Assembly: GCF_000350225.1 (NCBI RefSeq) | Contig: NW_005178981.1 | Location: 124,001 to 188,000 of the forward strand | Direction of reading: 5' to 3' | Origin: Chondrus crispus | Taxonomy: Eukaryota; Rhodophyta; Florideophyceae; Gigartinales; Gigartinaceae | DNA length: 64,000 nt | Shown here: positions 52,707-64,000 of the stretch, piece after piece | How positions within the stretch are numbered: the stretch's first letter is position 1 | Layout of the letters: the number at the start of each line of letters is the position of its first letter | The notes under the pieces: model-generated | The model's database searches: none | Told to the model about the DNA's origin: nothing | The model's input: only the letters and a program-made list of their open reading frames with translations | Position numbers and translations under genes: made by a program

Positions 52707-54635
52707 TTCGATTTTGAAATCAAGTACAAAAAGGGAAAGGCTAACAGCCAGGCGGACGCTTGGTCAAGGTTGCGAACCGCAGGAGAAACCGTCGACGAAA
52801 TCGACGACGAAATCCCTTGCTTTATGGCCGAACCGGCCGAGGGTACAGTGGAGGACGAGGAAAGTATTGACGCGGCAGACGACATCCTCGCTCTTGAGGG
52901 GGGGACCGCCCCTGATCGCCTCGATCAATTCTAAGCTGTCACTCCGGAGGAGCTCATTCGCGAGCAAGCCGTCGACCCCTTCTGCAACCGCATCAAGGAA
53001 AAAATGGACGCCGGAAAGGTGAGAACGTTTAGCGCGGAGACCGAGGAACTCGAAGGAACTCTATGCCGTACCGCGGCAGAGTTTGTACAAGTGGTAATAC
53101 CACAATCGTTAAGGGACGGCGTCCTAGGGTTGAGCCACTACGCAAAATTGGCAGGCCACCCGGGAGGCAGGAAACTTTACAAGACATTGAGAAGATATTT
53201 TTATTGGCCTACGATGACCCTAGACTGCTACGCAGTCGCGAAGAATTGCGCCGCATGTGCGCCGGAAAGGGTGAAGTTAAGAAAAAACACGAAGGAAATG
53301 AAGCTGTTCACGCCCAAAGCGCCGCTGGAATTTGTCACCATCGACATCCTCGGCGAGCTAATTAGAACTAAGCGAGGAAATCGGTATATTCTCGTGATCA
53401 GCGATCGATACTCGAAACTGGTACGAACCGTACCGTTGAAGAAGATATCAGCTGCACACATCGCAAAAGCCTTCGTTCACCATTGGGTATTCGTGTACGG
53501 ACCGCCGGTCAAGCTGCTGTCCGACAATGTAACACAGTTCACGGCCCAGTTCTTTCAGAACGTTTGTCGAATTCTCGGCATCCGCAATGTGTTCACGACT
53601 ACGTACCACCCGCAAGCCAACGGCCAAGTTGAGAGATTTAACCGCACGCTGACTTCCGCGTTGCGAAAATATGTTGGAGAGCACCCCAAGGACTGGGACT
53701 TATTTCGCGACGCTGTGACGTTCGCCTACAACACACAAGTTCATCGAACTACGAACATTGCGCCCTTCGAGCTGGTGTTGGCTCGGGCGCCGAGAAACAT
53801 TGCGTTACAAGCGCAACCAACATTGGAGAATTTCAGCTCGTCACGAGCATACTACCTGAAATAGCAGTCGTGGTTGGAGAGCCTAGTGCGAGGCGCCGAT
53901 AGGAGTTTGCGGAAGGAACAAGCCCGGTACAAGCGAAATTTTGACGCACGCCTTCGCAAACCGCAATATGAGATCCCACCGGGGTCCTACGTGTTCCTCA
54001 GGAAGGAGCAGGGCACGGCTAGCGAACCGAAACTCAAGCTGGCACAAGTCGCTACAGGACCTTATCAGGTTAAAAGATCGGATCAACATACGGTAGTTAT
54101 TGCCATTGGCGATCAGGAGGAACGCGTATCGCGGGACAGGGTGAGGTTAGCCCCAAGCCCGATGGACTACGCGCCGATAACTGGCCTACGTCAAGCGCTA
54201 CAGTTCCTGGGAGCGCCGGAGCTCAACGATGAAGGAGAGGTAATGGAGGACGAGGAATGTCCTCACACCCGGGCGCCTACGACGGGGGACCAAGATAATT
54301 TACTTGGTCAAACGCCGACAGCGGAGACACCTCCAAACCTACGCGAGCTCGGAACGTCCAGAGAAGAGGACGAGTTGGAAGATCTTCAGGAGGGGGAAGG
54401 GCACAGTTCAGAGAAAGGAGAGGAAACGGAAAATACGGAATACGTAATCGATCGGGTCGCCGACCACGATTATCAAAATGGTAATTTGATTCTCAAGGTG
54501 GAATGTTACGGCTATACGCCCGAGGACGCGACGTGGGAGCCCATTGAGCAATTACCCCGCAGTGCGGCCGTCACGTATTTCCGGAGGAAGAAACTGCCCC
54601 TCCCGCCGCAAGTCGCACGGGCGAGACCACGATGA
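52707..54635 (+). pseudogene. R2b integrase and chromodomain, broken
   Basis: The same frame as RNase H continues after the TAA, meets a second TAA at 52932-52934, then runs from the ATG at 53004 through a zinc motif with intact first His (HYAKLAGHPGG), the DDE core, and a TAG at 53862-53864 (TGG in R2a) to 54635. In the core, DNG is changed to DNV near 53527. In the chromodomain, the Trp of VEWYGY is Cys, removing a likely cage residue. Confidence 0.88.
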
Positions 54636-57600
54636 GCTCCATACGCAATGTGATGATGGAAAGCGAAAAGAAGACGCGAGCCGCAACCAGTTTCCTATGT
54701 TTTTACCTTCTTAACTATTCTGTTTCGTTTTTGTTTTTTTTGGTTGTTTTGTTTTTTTATGTTTGTTTTTCCTTCTCGAGACGCACCTAGGTCGGTCATT
54801 CCGGAAGGATCGTGCGTAATGTCAGAAGAACACGACAGGCGCCCAAGGGCGACAAGGGACTGCGAACCGCCGATCGTGATTAAGGCTACACGCTGTATCT
54901 CGAGTCGAGGTAGGAGAGGACGGATCACGTGAAGGAAGTTCAGAGAGACAAGTGTCGCGAGGAAAAACGCGGAACACAGAAGGGTTGTGTGAATTTTAGC
55001 AATGATCTGGGAACGGCACTGACGATTGAAAGGCATAGGGCGTTAAGAAAGGCGTGAGGTCGAGTTCGAGAGACTGGGGCGGCCGGCAACACACCACCGG
55101 TGTCGCCCACGCCCAGAATGAGTCGAATAGAAGCCCTGATGGGAACGTCGTTGACGTACAGCGATCGATCGTGCGATACCACGCCTAGCGTTTGTGTGAT
55201 TCTTTTGTCGTCAATTCTTTTTTTTTGTTTTGTATCGCGCAGAAGGACGCGCACGGAAGCGAGAAAGGGTAAATTCCTGTCGACAAGACAACCTCCCGTA
55301 GTTCGGGGGGGAGCTAAAAGGGATAACGCCGAGTCGGTCGGAATGCTGTCCCGCGCAGGAAGAACGAGAAGGTATGGAAAAGAGGCAGTTGAAATGCGCG
55401 GGCACGCGCACGTGAACGAGACGAATCAAGAGGACGTGGACGATGTGAAGCGCACCGCCGAGAGAGAGAGAGTAGCGATAGTCGCCGGCATCGCGATCAC
55501 AGGAAATGAGAGAAGGAAACTGGAATGAGTTAGGCGATTCTGCCTCGGACCCCCTCACATGAATGAAGCAGCGTGCGCTGCCATGCCATGAAATGGAAAA
55601 ATTTACTGTAGTCTCAGGCTGAGGTAATACACCTCCTTGGATACGATCACGCGTTGCCGCCGCGCACACGTGAAGAGACGCTTGGATCAGTGACACGCCC
55701 TCGTGGGGCATGATTTAATCAAAAAAATGGGAATGCCGGCAGGGAGCTGCTGGACGGGCGGAGAAAATCGAAAATCGAACACTGGTCGGCCTTCGAAATT
55801 TTAATCAAAATTAAGGGAAGGTACGGAACTTGTCGGTCATACGAGAACGGGGTGTCGCTTGCTATAGCCAAAGGCACGAGTATCCGAGGCCGTCCGGCAG
55901 CACATTTCGTCAAGCGCACATCGGGGGATTCTCTCCCCCGGCCTAACGAAAACAAGAAGCTCGCAGCGTGAAGAAGATAGTCGATCCCGCGCCCCTCTAT
56001 GAGTGTGACTCATATTCTGCTGGCCTGATCACTCATTCGATCGACGTCGTCCATTTTCTATTATCAATACCATGAAAAGAGGAGGAATCAATCCTGCGGA
56101 TTACGCAGTATCGAGCCACATCGATGCTCCCACACGTCATTATACTACGAACGACATACTGACAAGCTGACTGCTATAACTACTTTTCCGTTCTTCCATA
56201 CTCTCTTTGTCTTCTTTTTTCTGTTGCGTCTGTTTTTGTTTTCGGTGTACTGTTTTATTTTTTTGTGTGAAGTGGAGGAGACGACCACGCACAGCGGAGG
56301 TCGATTAGCAAGTTCATAAGGATCAGGAGGGAGAAGACCCCCACGAGCAAATGGGGGATCGACCACAAATTGTCGCACGACGGCAATCCAGACGTGGTAC
56401 GTCGTCTGGTCGGTCGTGGAAATCGAGTAGAACTCGTGCTGTCTGACAAAGGGGATCGGAACCAGAAGGAAAGAGAAACAAGGAGGACGTACTACGAAAA
56501 GAGAAGGAAGCAAAGGAAGGATGAAGACGCACAGGTGTGGGGATGTTTACGTACGAAGGGAGATCCTTTCTTTTTGAGACTTTCTTTTGACGTCACAAGT
56601 TGCCGTCTGTCAGAGACGATACTTCAAGGGAAAGGCGACAGGGAAGGAAGATCGATGTTCTGGCTTTCGCGACGAGGGCCATTATGAACTGACAAAGTCA
56701 CCCGGCTCTTCGCCGCCTTCTGGCTAATGCTGGTATCATCGAAGCATAAATGCTGGGGAAATCGTTGATTTTACACTCACCCACGTCGTGGGTCCGTCCG
56801 AACATAACCCTTGGCCAGAATGGCAACACGCGAGACGGGCCACTTGCTACTGTACAGAATGGTTCCCACTGACGGTTAACCTCAACTATGCAATGCAGGG
56901 AAAAGAGGGACGGCTTCGTACTTGTACCAACGGTACGGGGTACACCCAGATCACGGTATCACACCCGCGGGGTCAACTACGTCGACATTCGCCGTAAGCG
57001 CTTCAAGCAGCGATAGGAACGATGGGTTTATCATCAAGTGCCCGGACGGACGATGTCACCCCATGTACGAAAAAGTCCCCCTGGTCACACGCAAACAGCT
57101 CAGTCAGTGACACGTCGTACAGAGGACAGCTGTCCTCGCCAAAGACAGACGCCTCCCGAGAAGACACATGTTTCAACGCACCTTCCGACTTTTTATTTTG
57201 AAGGGTAGAGATGTGAACCCAGGGGAGGTGACCAGAGCCGTGTTGCTTTGGGAAGACGATTCGTCTTTGATGGAGGGTTACGTCGCAGCTAGAGACGCAG
57301 CTGCGAGATGAAGAGGAGGAATTCGGGGATGCAAATCGTGAAAAGAGAAGGAAATTGGCGGAAGGGCGGGAAGTGAGATCGTCACACTTGTGACAGGCGG
57401 GGCTTCCCGCAGGGACAACCATGCGTGTACACGTGGAAACCCTTACGAAGAAATGCAGCGACGTGAGCCCGACAGTTGGAGAAGTCGACCCCGGAGGTGA
57501 TCACGGATCAGACGAACATGTCCTACCAACCTCCAAGTCGACGGACAGCCGCGGTGGTACTGTACATCACCACCGTTCCACGGCGCGAGAGACGCGCAAC

Positions 57601-58592
57601 CACACGTCAGGTTCTTAATTACGTCGCAACACAAGAAAGCGTCCGGAGAAGCGGGAGATTGAAACTCGTTTCGCGAGTCGACTTAGACCTGTGCCCTCCT
57701 TCGAGGGAACTCCCGAGCTGTTGGGACGAGGACCATGTACACCAAAAGGGATACGTCGAGCCCAACGACTGCAAACCCCCATCCACAACTGAAATACACG
57801 CGATGTTCGCGTTGGGACGGCTGACGTAGCTGTCGCAACTCCACCCCAAAACGGCTGGGGAAGCGAAATTGTCATCATAGGTCAATACTGACGACCCCGA
57901 CAGAGGAGGAACCCAAATCGTGAGGGTCACACTTCTCTGTAGCACGAATTATCCAAGCGTCAATAGAGAATTAATTGAAGCAACAACCGAAAGAGGCGAG
58001 GGCGTGGCGATTTAGTAACACGTCGGACAGGATAACTTCGGAATGGATGTCATCGACATGAGACGTCGGGATCACGAATGACGTCGACACGAAAGGAGGA
58101 TGAGAACGTTGCACGAATAGCGACATGGGATGGAAAGAGGAGGGAGTTGAGACAAAGAGGAGGCCATACGAGGAAACGTTGACGCAACTGTCGAGTTTGT
58201 CGCCCGTAGGGGACGTCGACCCTTACGCGAACCCGACACAGACGACGATGGCGTCTCCTCACGCTCGACAGGAACATCAATTGAAATACAAAGGCTTCGT
58301 GAAACCGTTGCCCCCTTTTCCAGGATGTCGACTCGACTTGGGACCCACAATCGAGATGGTAAGGGCATAGAAAAGAGGAGGAAGAATTCGAGAACGCACG
58401 AGATTAGGAGAAAATCGAAGAGAAGGAAAATTGTGAAAGAAAGAGAGGAGGAAGTTTGAGAACGACAGAGGGGTATGCAGGACCCTTTATTCAGAGGTCG
58501 TTACGACGCTGCTAATTAAGTGTCACCGATCGGTTTTTGGCATGGACAGGCTGTGGGAAGTCCGATCGTGAACGAAGGGAGGAATGGAGAGT
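54636..58592. other. R2b non-coding spacer
   Basis: About 4 kb without a credible gene, counterpart of R2a 24358-28528. The segment 55490-55720 matches R2a 27984-28200 in reverse orientation. T-rich and A-rich runs occur near 54715-54770 and 56215-56275. Confidence 0.6.
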
Positions 58593-59310
58593 TCATTGAG
58601 TTGGACCAGGAAAGAATCTCCCTTCTGGGAGAGACGTAAGGAGGCGGGCGAGGACACGCAGATCCTCGAGGGAGGCGCTTCGTAGGGCTTCCTCCGCAAC
58701 CCCGTGAGCCCTCAGAGGGGTCGTATAGATCTTTGACGCGGGACGAGCCCTGTCGGGAGCGAAGGGCAAGGGAGATGTTGACTCCCGTATGAGAGATTCT
58801 TGCTCAGGAGGAGCCGAGGGAGCAAGGGGAATTGGAGTCCCCCCCGCTCCCCGGGACTGATCGGACAGGTAGGCTGGCACTGTGACCAGTGGAGGAGGAC
58901 AACTCCTTCGAAAGAGTTTGCAGACGGAGTTCACCTCCCAAGGGTGATCTCACATGGGAAGTTGGAGGAGGCTCGGACCGCAACTGGATGGAGGACCTCG
59001 ACGATTTTGCTGGCTCCGTCACTAGACAAGACGGATCAATGAGCTCGGCTAGTGAGGGGTATCGACAAGGGGCTGATGAAGGATGGAGATCAGGATGAAA
59101 GACCGGTTCAGGAACGTTGGTGTTCGGGGGAAGTCTGGGTATGGAAGGAAGGTCGCTAGGAATGGAAGGCATGTGTGAGAAGCCCACACTGCGGCGACCG
59201 CGGCCGGTATGTCCGACAGTGGGATCCGATGAAGGAAAAATGGAGATCGTCCTACTCTCACGCGAGCGGCGACCGATGGTCGGAAGAAAAAGGAAGAAGT
59301 TGGGAAGCAA
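58593..59310 (-). pseudogene. R2b antisense accessory frame, internally deleted
   Basis: The N-terminal part matches R2a up to SLAEL near 59040; then roughly 0.9 kb is missing and the C-terminal part resumes in another frame, ending at 58593 (SLEDLRVLARLLTSL conserved). The ATG used in R2a is ATT here, so the start is lost too. No Trp-rich middle remains. Confidence 0.75.
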
Positions 59311-59339
59311 GGGAGTGAAGCCGCTGCGCGAGAGCGCTC

Positions 59340-59349
59340 AGAAGGGGGA
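59340..59349 (+). other. R2b polypurine tract
   Basis: AGAAGGGGGA, two bases before the 3' LTR and identical to R2a. Confidence 0.75.
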
Positions 59350-59351
59350 TA

Positions 59352-60400
59352 TGTAGTGCAATACGCACCTGGAAAGGGGGGTGAAAAGAAAGAAAAACAT
59401 TTGGATATGAAAAGTAGTTCCGGTTTGGGGGACACACGTGTGAATAATTGCACAGTTTTAATTTTTAATTATTTTATTTTATTTAGTTAATTAGTTGGCA
59501 TTAATTTTGCTGACACTAGATTAGATCTAGGATCTAGCTCCGCGAGCTACTGTACTGGCTCCGGCGGGGCGATATATACCTTAGCCCTCTGACGACCAAG
59601 TCAGTAAAGGTAACCCGAGTTGCCGGAGTTGAATGTCGCCTTGGTCGAAGTCCGTCTCTATCAAGACGCTCCCTTTTACCTAAGCCTACGGCATCCTCTA
59701 TCGCTCGGGGTTCCCTTTTCTCTTTCCTTTATTTCCCTATCCTTTTCTATCTCTAATTCTACCTATTTTTCCCTTATCTTGTGTTGGTGCCATCGGCCTC
59801 GGTTGCGACCGAGCCGGTGTAGGTGTTTCGAGCCATCGGGCGACATAGTTGACGTAGCGCTGCTACTGTGACCCATTTTCCGACGGAGACCGTTGCAACG
59901 ACGTCTCCCTCGAAGGGCTCCGTCGTATTATGAGCCAGTGTTGGTACCATCGGTGTCGGTTGCGACCGAACCGGTGTAGGTGTTTCGAGCCATCGGGCGG
60001 CACGGTTGACGTAGCGCTACTACTTTCATTTCATCCCGTCGGGCTGCGTTGCGACGCCCCCGTCGAAGGCCTTGTCGCGTTACAAGGTGTCGAAGAAGCT
60101 CAACGAGCATTGGCCTTACAACCCAGTGGAACCGGGGTACCTACGTACGCGCCCCACTCCACACTCGTCGAGCAGATCTCTTCGCAAGTCTCTACCACAC
60201 CGATCCCTGGCCGGGCTATTTCTCTGTGCCCCCCCCATCAGGGATCCGAGCTACTACGAGTCGCAAGCTCGTTTAAACGGAGAAGGGAGAGTCGGACACT
60301 CCGTAGCGCTGTGCCATCGGCAGTTCTTCTTTTGTTGCTGTTGTTGTTTTTGCTGGACCATCGGACCGCGGTCTCTGCCCGACAGGCGCATTGCACTACA
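59352..60400 (+). repeat. R2b 3' LTR (1049 bp)
   Basis: Nearly identical to 46650-47699, with TGTAGTGCAAT and ATTGCACTACA ends. TATATA at 59573-59578. High identity suggests fairly recent insertion despite the broken frames. Confidence 0.93.
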
Positions 60401-60449
60401 GCCGTTATCTTACGTGAGTTTGGAGGAGATTGAGAAAGTTTAAGGGTCT

Positions 60450-60900
60450 GCGAGATTTATGACGGACGACATAGCAAAAAACTCTCCGATCACACGCTTG
60501 TGATCGGAGAATATGTCCTCAGCCCCGAGATCTGGCCACGTGTCGTGATTGCTTTACAGGGCGGTAGAAAATGACAGTGTAATAGGGCCACGTGCACCAA
60601 AGGCTGTAGTGATATTATTAAAATAGTGTGGACTGCAGCTGTTACAGTAAAACTGACCACTCGTGACACGTGGTCAACGCGGCCAAATGTTGGTTCGAAA
60701 ACGTGGTTTCCGTTATTTATGACGGTCGGCATACTGTAACAAAAAAACTCTACGATTAGGCACTTTTGATCGCAGTGTAAAGTGCGCCTTAAACAACCTA
60801 AATAGTTGCCGTTATTTGTGACGGACGACATAAAAAAAACTCTACGATTAGGCGCTTGTGATCGGACGCTTGTGATCGCAGTGTGAAGCGCGCCTTGAAC
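60450..60900 (+). repeat. Further diverged copies of the 300-bp palindromic repeat
   Basis: TTTATGACGGACGACAT followed by CTCCGATCAC...GTGATCGGAG (60485-60508, 10-bp stem) resembles 45830-45870. Similar words recur near 60715, 60815 and 60845. The segment near 60640-60710 resembles 46485-46560. These show that R2b split a repeat-rich locus. Confidence 0.65.
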
Positions 60901-61024
60901 AATTTAAATATTAAAGTGTGAATGCCAGATCTGCCCGCCAAATATGGTGGAAAAGGAGCGCCTGCGCCCAGAGTAAGTCCGTCAACTCCCCAACTTGACC
61001 ATCTCTGCAACCGGGGCTTCCAGA

Positions 61025-61400
61025 GCACCTGTCTACTGTGCGCTGCGCCCATAATCGCACAGGGCAAAAATTAAATTTTGCGCACTGATATTTTATTGGC
61101 TGTGCCCCGCCGTCGGCAAAATTTGGGCCAGAAATGGGCAACAGCAATGTGGCCAATCCAGCGCGTATGAGGGTGCCGCCGTGTAAATCGGCCTAAAACG
61201 TATCGTCCCATCGGAAAATTGGCGCCGTGAAAATCACCCAGAACGATACGTTTTGGGCCATATACCGTAGTCAGTACCGAAATCTGACATACGACGATTG
61301 AGGCCCCGACGATACGTTTTTTGTCATTACGTATCGATCCTGACATATGCCTAAAACGTATTGTCCTGCAGGAACTGACGACGGAACTACACATAGAACA
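61025..61400 (-). mobile_element. Foldback-family copy
   Basis: Closely matches 44890-45270 over its full length, with the inverted CGATACGTTTT cores and the GCGCACTGATATTTTATTGG segment. Non-coding. Confidence 0.7.
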
Positions 61401-61540
61401 TTAAATTGCGACGCCTTATTGCGTAGTTCGTACGTGGGCATTGGGACGCAGTGGGTCTAATGTGAGGCCCTGCCACTAAATCTGCCTGCTGTAATATGGC
61501 CCGCAGCACGATACGTTTTGGGCATCTGACAAGGTTGGGA

Positions 61541-62450
61541 GACGCCGGACACAGTACGTGATAAAATATGAAGTTAAAAATATTGCCTGTGCGCCGCGCC
61601 TATAATCGCACAGGGCAAAAATTAAATTTTGCGCACTGACATTTTATTGGCTGTGCGCCGCCGTCGGCAGAATTTGGGCCAGAAATGGGCAACAGCAATG
61701 TGGCGAATCCAGCGCGTAGGACGGTACCGCCGTGTAGATCGGCCTAAAACGTATCATCCCTATGACTAGTACTTCCGTCAGTTCTGGGATTCCAGTACGT
61801 TTTGGGTGTGTCAGTGCAGGTTCGTAATGACAAAACACGGTTGGTACGGGCTGCATTCAACGAATATGTGTTTTTGGTACTGACTACGGAGCATGCCCCA
61901 AAACGTATCGGAATGGACGGTTTTATCCCCTGGCAATTTCCGGTTGAACGATACGTTTTGGGCCGATTTACACGGCGGCACCCCTATACGCGCTGGATTT
62001 GCGACATTGCTGTGGGCAATTTCTGACCAAAATTTTGCCGACGGCAGCGCGCAGCCAATAATTTGTCAGTGCGCAAAATTTAATTTTTGCCATGTCCCAT
62101 TAGAGGCGCATGAGCAGTATTTTTAACTTCAATTTTATTACGTACTTGTAACGGAGCATGTGCAATACGTCAGAGGCCTCATACGTATGGGAATCGCTGG
62201 TGTATATACTACATCCAAGTTTAAAGCAAGCAAATAAATACGGCGTACATGATCGTGGGACATCTGCACTCTAGCTATTTTTAGGCCTAAGGTGAATATG
62301 ACACGAAAACCGACTGCCAACCAATTTCCGGGGAGGTGTTTTAGACCCACACCCTACTGGTAGAACTGAAATGTGGGAGGAGATAGTTGTCTGATGGAAC
62401 GGTAGGATTTTGCGTACATGATTGATGGGATGATTTTCTTTCGTTATTTG
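61541..62450. mobile_element. Foldback element with inverted arms of about 200 bp, minisatellite absent, R1 site unoccupied
   Basis: The left arm (about 61562-61763) and right arm (about 61948-62145) are inverted copies around a spacer of about 185 bp. From 61763 onward it parallels 8960-9553. Where that copy has about 1.15 kb of minisatellite, this one passes from TTTTAGACCCAC straight to CTACTGGTAGAACTG at 62352. It then parallels 10706-10800 up to TTCGTTATTTG at 62450, the exact R1 insertion point in the other copy. The following 62451-62725 shows nothing I can name. Confidence 0.7.
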
Positions 62451-62725
62451 CTTGCAGAGCAGAGATTGGTTCTAAATCTCATCACATAAGATAACGGTCA
62501 TATCATCGAGATATTGTTCGCGCGACTATGCCTTCGGGCGAGTGTCGCAGGGTGTCAAGAACGATTGCAGTTCATAATTCGTAAATCGGATGCGAGAGGA
62601 TCTATAGGATTTGCAAAATGATAAGCCGTAGAGCCGGGAATTGAAAGACCCTATGTAGTTTGTGCAAGTATAAACGGAAAGGTTACAGTAAGTTATCTAG
62701 CGATCATGACCTGGTGGATACTGCA

Positions 62726-63311
62726 CTACAGAACATTGCTTTGCAAGGCCCATGAAAGAGAGAGCGAGATTGCAATCGGGATATTTGTGTTTTCGAAGGA
62801 TGCCGATTCCAAAGAGGCTTCATGGATGTCGCTACACTCTTGATCATATGCTGTTGACGAGAACCTTGTCGAAATGGAGCTGAAACGGCGAAGCAAGGGG
62901 GCTTCGAAGAGGTTTTCGGCAATTGCGCGACGGTTAGATCGGATGTGCCACAATGTCCAAGACAAAGATCTCAGCACCGCAAGGTGGAATGACCCGTACA
63001 AGCCGAACAAAGGTTGCAGTTTTAGTTCGTCGTATGAATGCATTTCGCACTTGAAGCATAAGCCGCTGATTTTGTTTCGAAGCTTGCATGCGAGAACAAC
63101 AAAATGATTAGGGGAGAGGCATCGGTTGCATGCTTTTCTTATGAACTTACACATGCTTTGGTCGTGGTCTGTATATGTCCTGGAAGAGGCCTGGCACGTC
63201 AAGCACTGTTTGGTTCCCAAGTCGATCAGGTGACTGATCAGAACAAGGAGGTGAATGATATAGATGACGACGAGTGGGATGCTAGAGTCAGTTACTCCCG
63301 AAACGCACTAG
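62726..63311 (-). pseudogene. Cys-rich unidentified fragment
   Basis: A minus-strand frame open from about 63311 to 62726. It has a hydrophobic stretch (SSIPLVVIYIIHLLVLI) followed by CLTC, CNRCLSPNH and GLCFKCEMH, a spacing reminiscent of zinc-knuckle or zinc-ribbon pairs. There is no ATG at the open end, and the second half is low in features. It could be a gag-like zinc-finger relic or an exon. Confidence 0.3.
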
Positions 63312-63553
63312 TCAGTCTGCTGCGAAGAAACACGATCTAGCATTCTAGCTGCTGGCGCTCTTCCCCTTCATCCCTCGTATTTTCGGTCTGGCTTTTGGTT
63401 GCTCCTGATGTAATATGCAGTACATTTTTTCAAGATATAAGGGGGCAGGAAAAGTAGACGAGTGAATTGGTGCCTGCAAGCAATACCTACTATTGCTTAC
63501 ATCGTCTAACTACTCATCTTACTTACATTGGTCTAAATGTTTTGAGCAGCAAC

Positions 63554-64000
63554 TTAGACGCCCGCTATGAAAGGTGCGAGTACTAGATCCTTCCTAGTCG
63601 AGAGACCTAGACCAATGTATTCTGTCACCCATGAGACTTCCTCCCTGCGGGTAACACTGAAGTACTTTTTGTTTGAGCGCAAATAAAGCAAGCCGGTTTC
63701 TGTATCCAACATCCGACCACGCATCCATGGGCCCGTAGGCAACGGCTTGGATACTTCAAAGACCCCTTTCATCTTCTCCAAGCAAAGAAAACTAACGGTG
63801 CCCCGGAACAACAGGAACGAAGAGCTGTAAACGGGGATCAAAGCTAATAGAGCCTCTAGCGGAAGTCTGAGATACGTTGAAAGACTTTGAATGCCGCACT
63901 CAACGATTCCGCCTGGCTTGTCGATGAATCCGAACATTTTGCCTCCATGCCTGTCCACAGACTGCTTTGCCTTCAGCAGACGTGACAGTATGCGCTCGAA
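63554..64000 (-). CDS. 3' end of an unidentified gene (runs off the right edge)
   Basis: A minus-strand frame is open from the right edge to a stop at 63554, at least 149 codons. Features: DRHGGKMFGFIDKPGG, a hydrophobic stretch LEALLALIPVYSSSFLLF, then LDTETGLLYLRSNKKYF. Composition looks like a real protein. I do not recognise a family. No start is visible in the window. The gap 63312-63553 between this and the Cys-rich fragment shows nothing I can name. Confidence 0.55.
   Translation of the reverse strand, partial: FERILSRLLKAKQSVDRHGGKMFGFIDKPGGIVECGIQSLSTYLRLPLEALLALIPVYSSSFLLFRGTVSFLCLEKMKGVFEVSKPLPTGPWMRGRMLDTETGLLYLRSNKKYFSVTRREEVSWVTEYIGLGLSTRKDLVLAPFIAGV

Larger units (their letters stand above)
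46650..60400 (+). mobile_element. R2b: second R2-family LTR retrotransposon (13.75 kb)
   Basis: LTRs of 1050 and 1049 bp bracket gag, pol, a spacer and an antisense frame in the same order as R2a. Flanking five bases are GCGGT on the left and GCCGT on the right, a possible target duplication with one change. It inserted within the 300-bp repeat family. It carries several stops and a frameshift in gag-pol and a large deletion in the antisense frame, so it is more decayed than R2a. Confidence 0.92.

Noticed and set aside
10801..60400. Possible endogenous retrovirus with an envelope gene
   Set aside because: No frame downstream of integrase on the coding strand shows a signal peptide, transmembrane anchor or envelope features; the chromodomain integrases place these with chromoviral Ty3/gypsy elements.

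Overview
The window looks like nuclear DNA of a eukaryote with compact, intron-poor genes scattered among large nested retrotransposons. Two host genes, an exportin-4 homologue (at least 1060 codons) and a TIR plus tyrosine-kinase-like kinase gene (859 codons), are each a single uninterrupted frame. Roughly two thirds of the window is Ty3/gypsy-type retrotransposon. This fits a florideophyte red alga of the Chondrus type, but that is an inference from architecture, not from a diagnostic gene. All readings were made by eye, without database searches.

Layout. 1-3182 (-): exportin-4, running off the left edge. 3183-4260: shared upstream region with a G-rich tract and a tandem hairpin repeat. 4261-6840 (+): TIR-kinase. 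6841-8300: no protein gene; short repeats and, at 7860-8240, a dense set of hairpins that may be a structured RNA. 8680-10800: a repeat-derived element with an approximately 1.15-kb, 26-bp-unit minisatellite. 10801-21561 (+): chromodomain LTR retrotransposon R1. 21562-36613 (-): R2a, a 15.05-kb LTR retrotransposon. 36614-40362 (-): R3, a decayed, internally deleted element. 40363-46649: a decayed locus of unknown function, foldback-element DNA and a 300-bp tandem repeat. 46650-60400 (+): R2b, a second copy of the R2 family (13.75 kb). 60401-62450: more of the 300-bp repeat family and two foldback copies. 62726-64000 (-): a Cys-rich fragment and the 3' end of an unidentified gene.

The R2 family is the most interesting part. 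Each R2 copy has LTR, gag, pol (protease, reverse transcriptase, RNase H, integrase with C-terminal chromodomain), a 4-kb non-coding spacer, and then a further open frame on the opposite strand pointing away from the 3' LTR. The antisense frame occurs in both copies. Over 31 alignable C-terminal codons, silent codon differences outnumber replacements (about 13 to 8 by eye), which suggests it has been maintained as protein. I do not recognise its fold.

Among host genes, the TIR-kinase combines a predicted N-myristoylation and basic membrane-anchor start, an unassigned alpha/beta region, a TIR domain and a complete kinase domain, which suggests a membrane-tethered signalling or immune protein. 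All retroelement copies carry inactivating lesions, so none looks autonomous; R2a is the least damaged.
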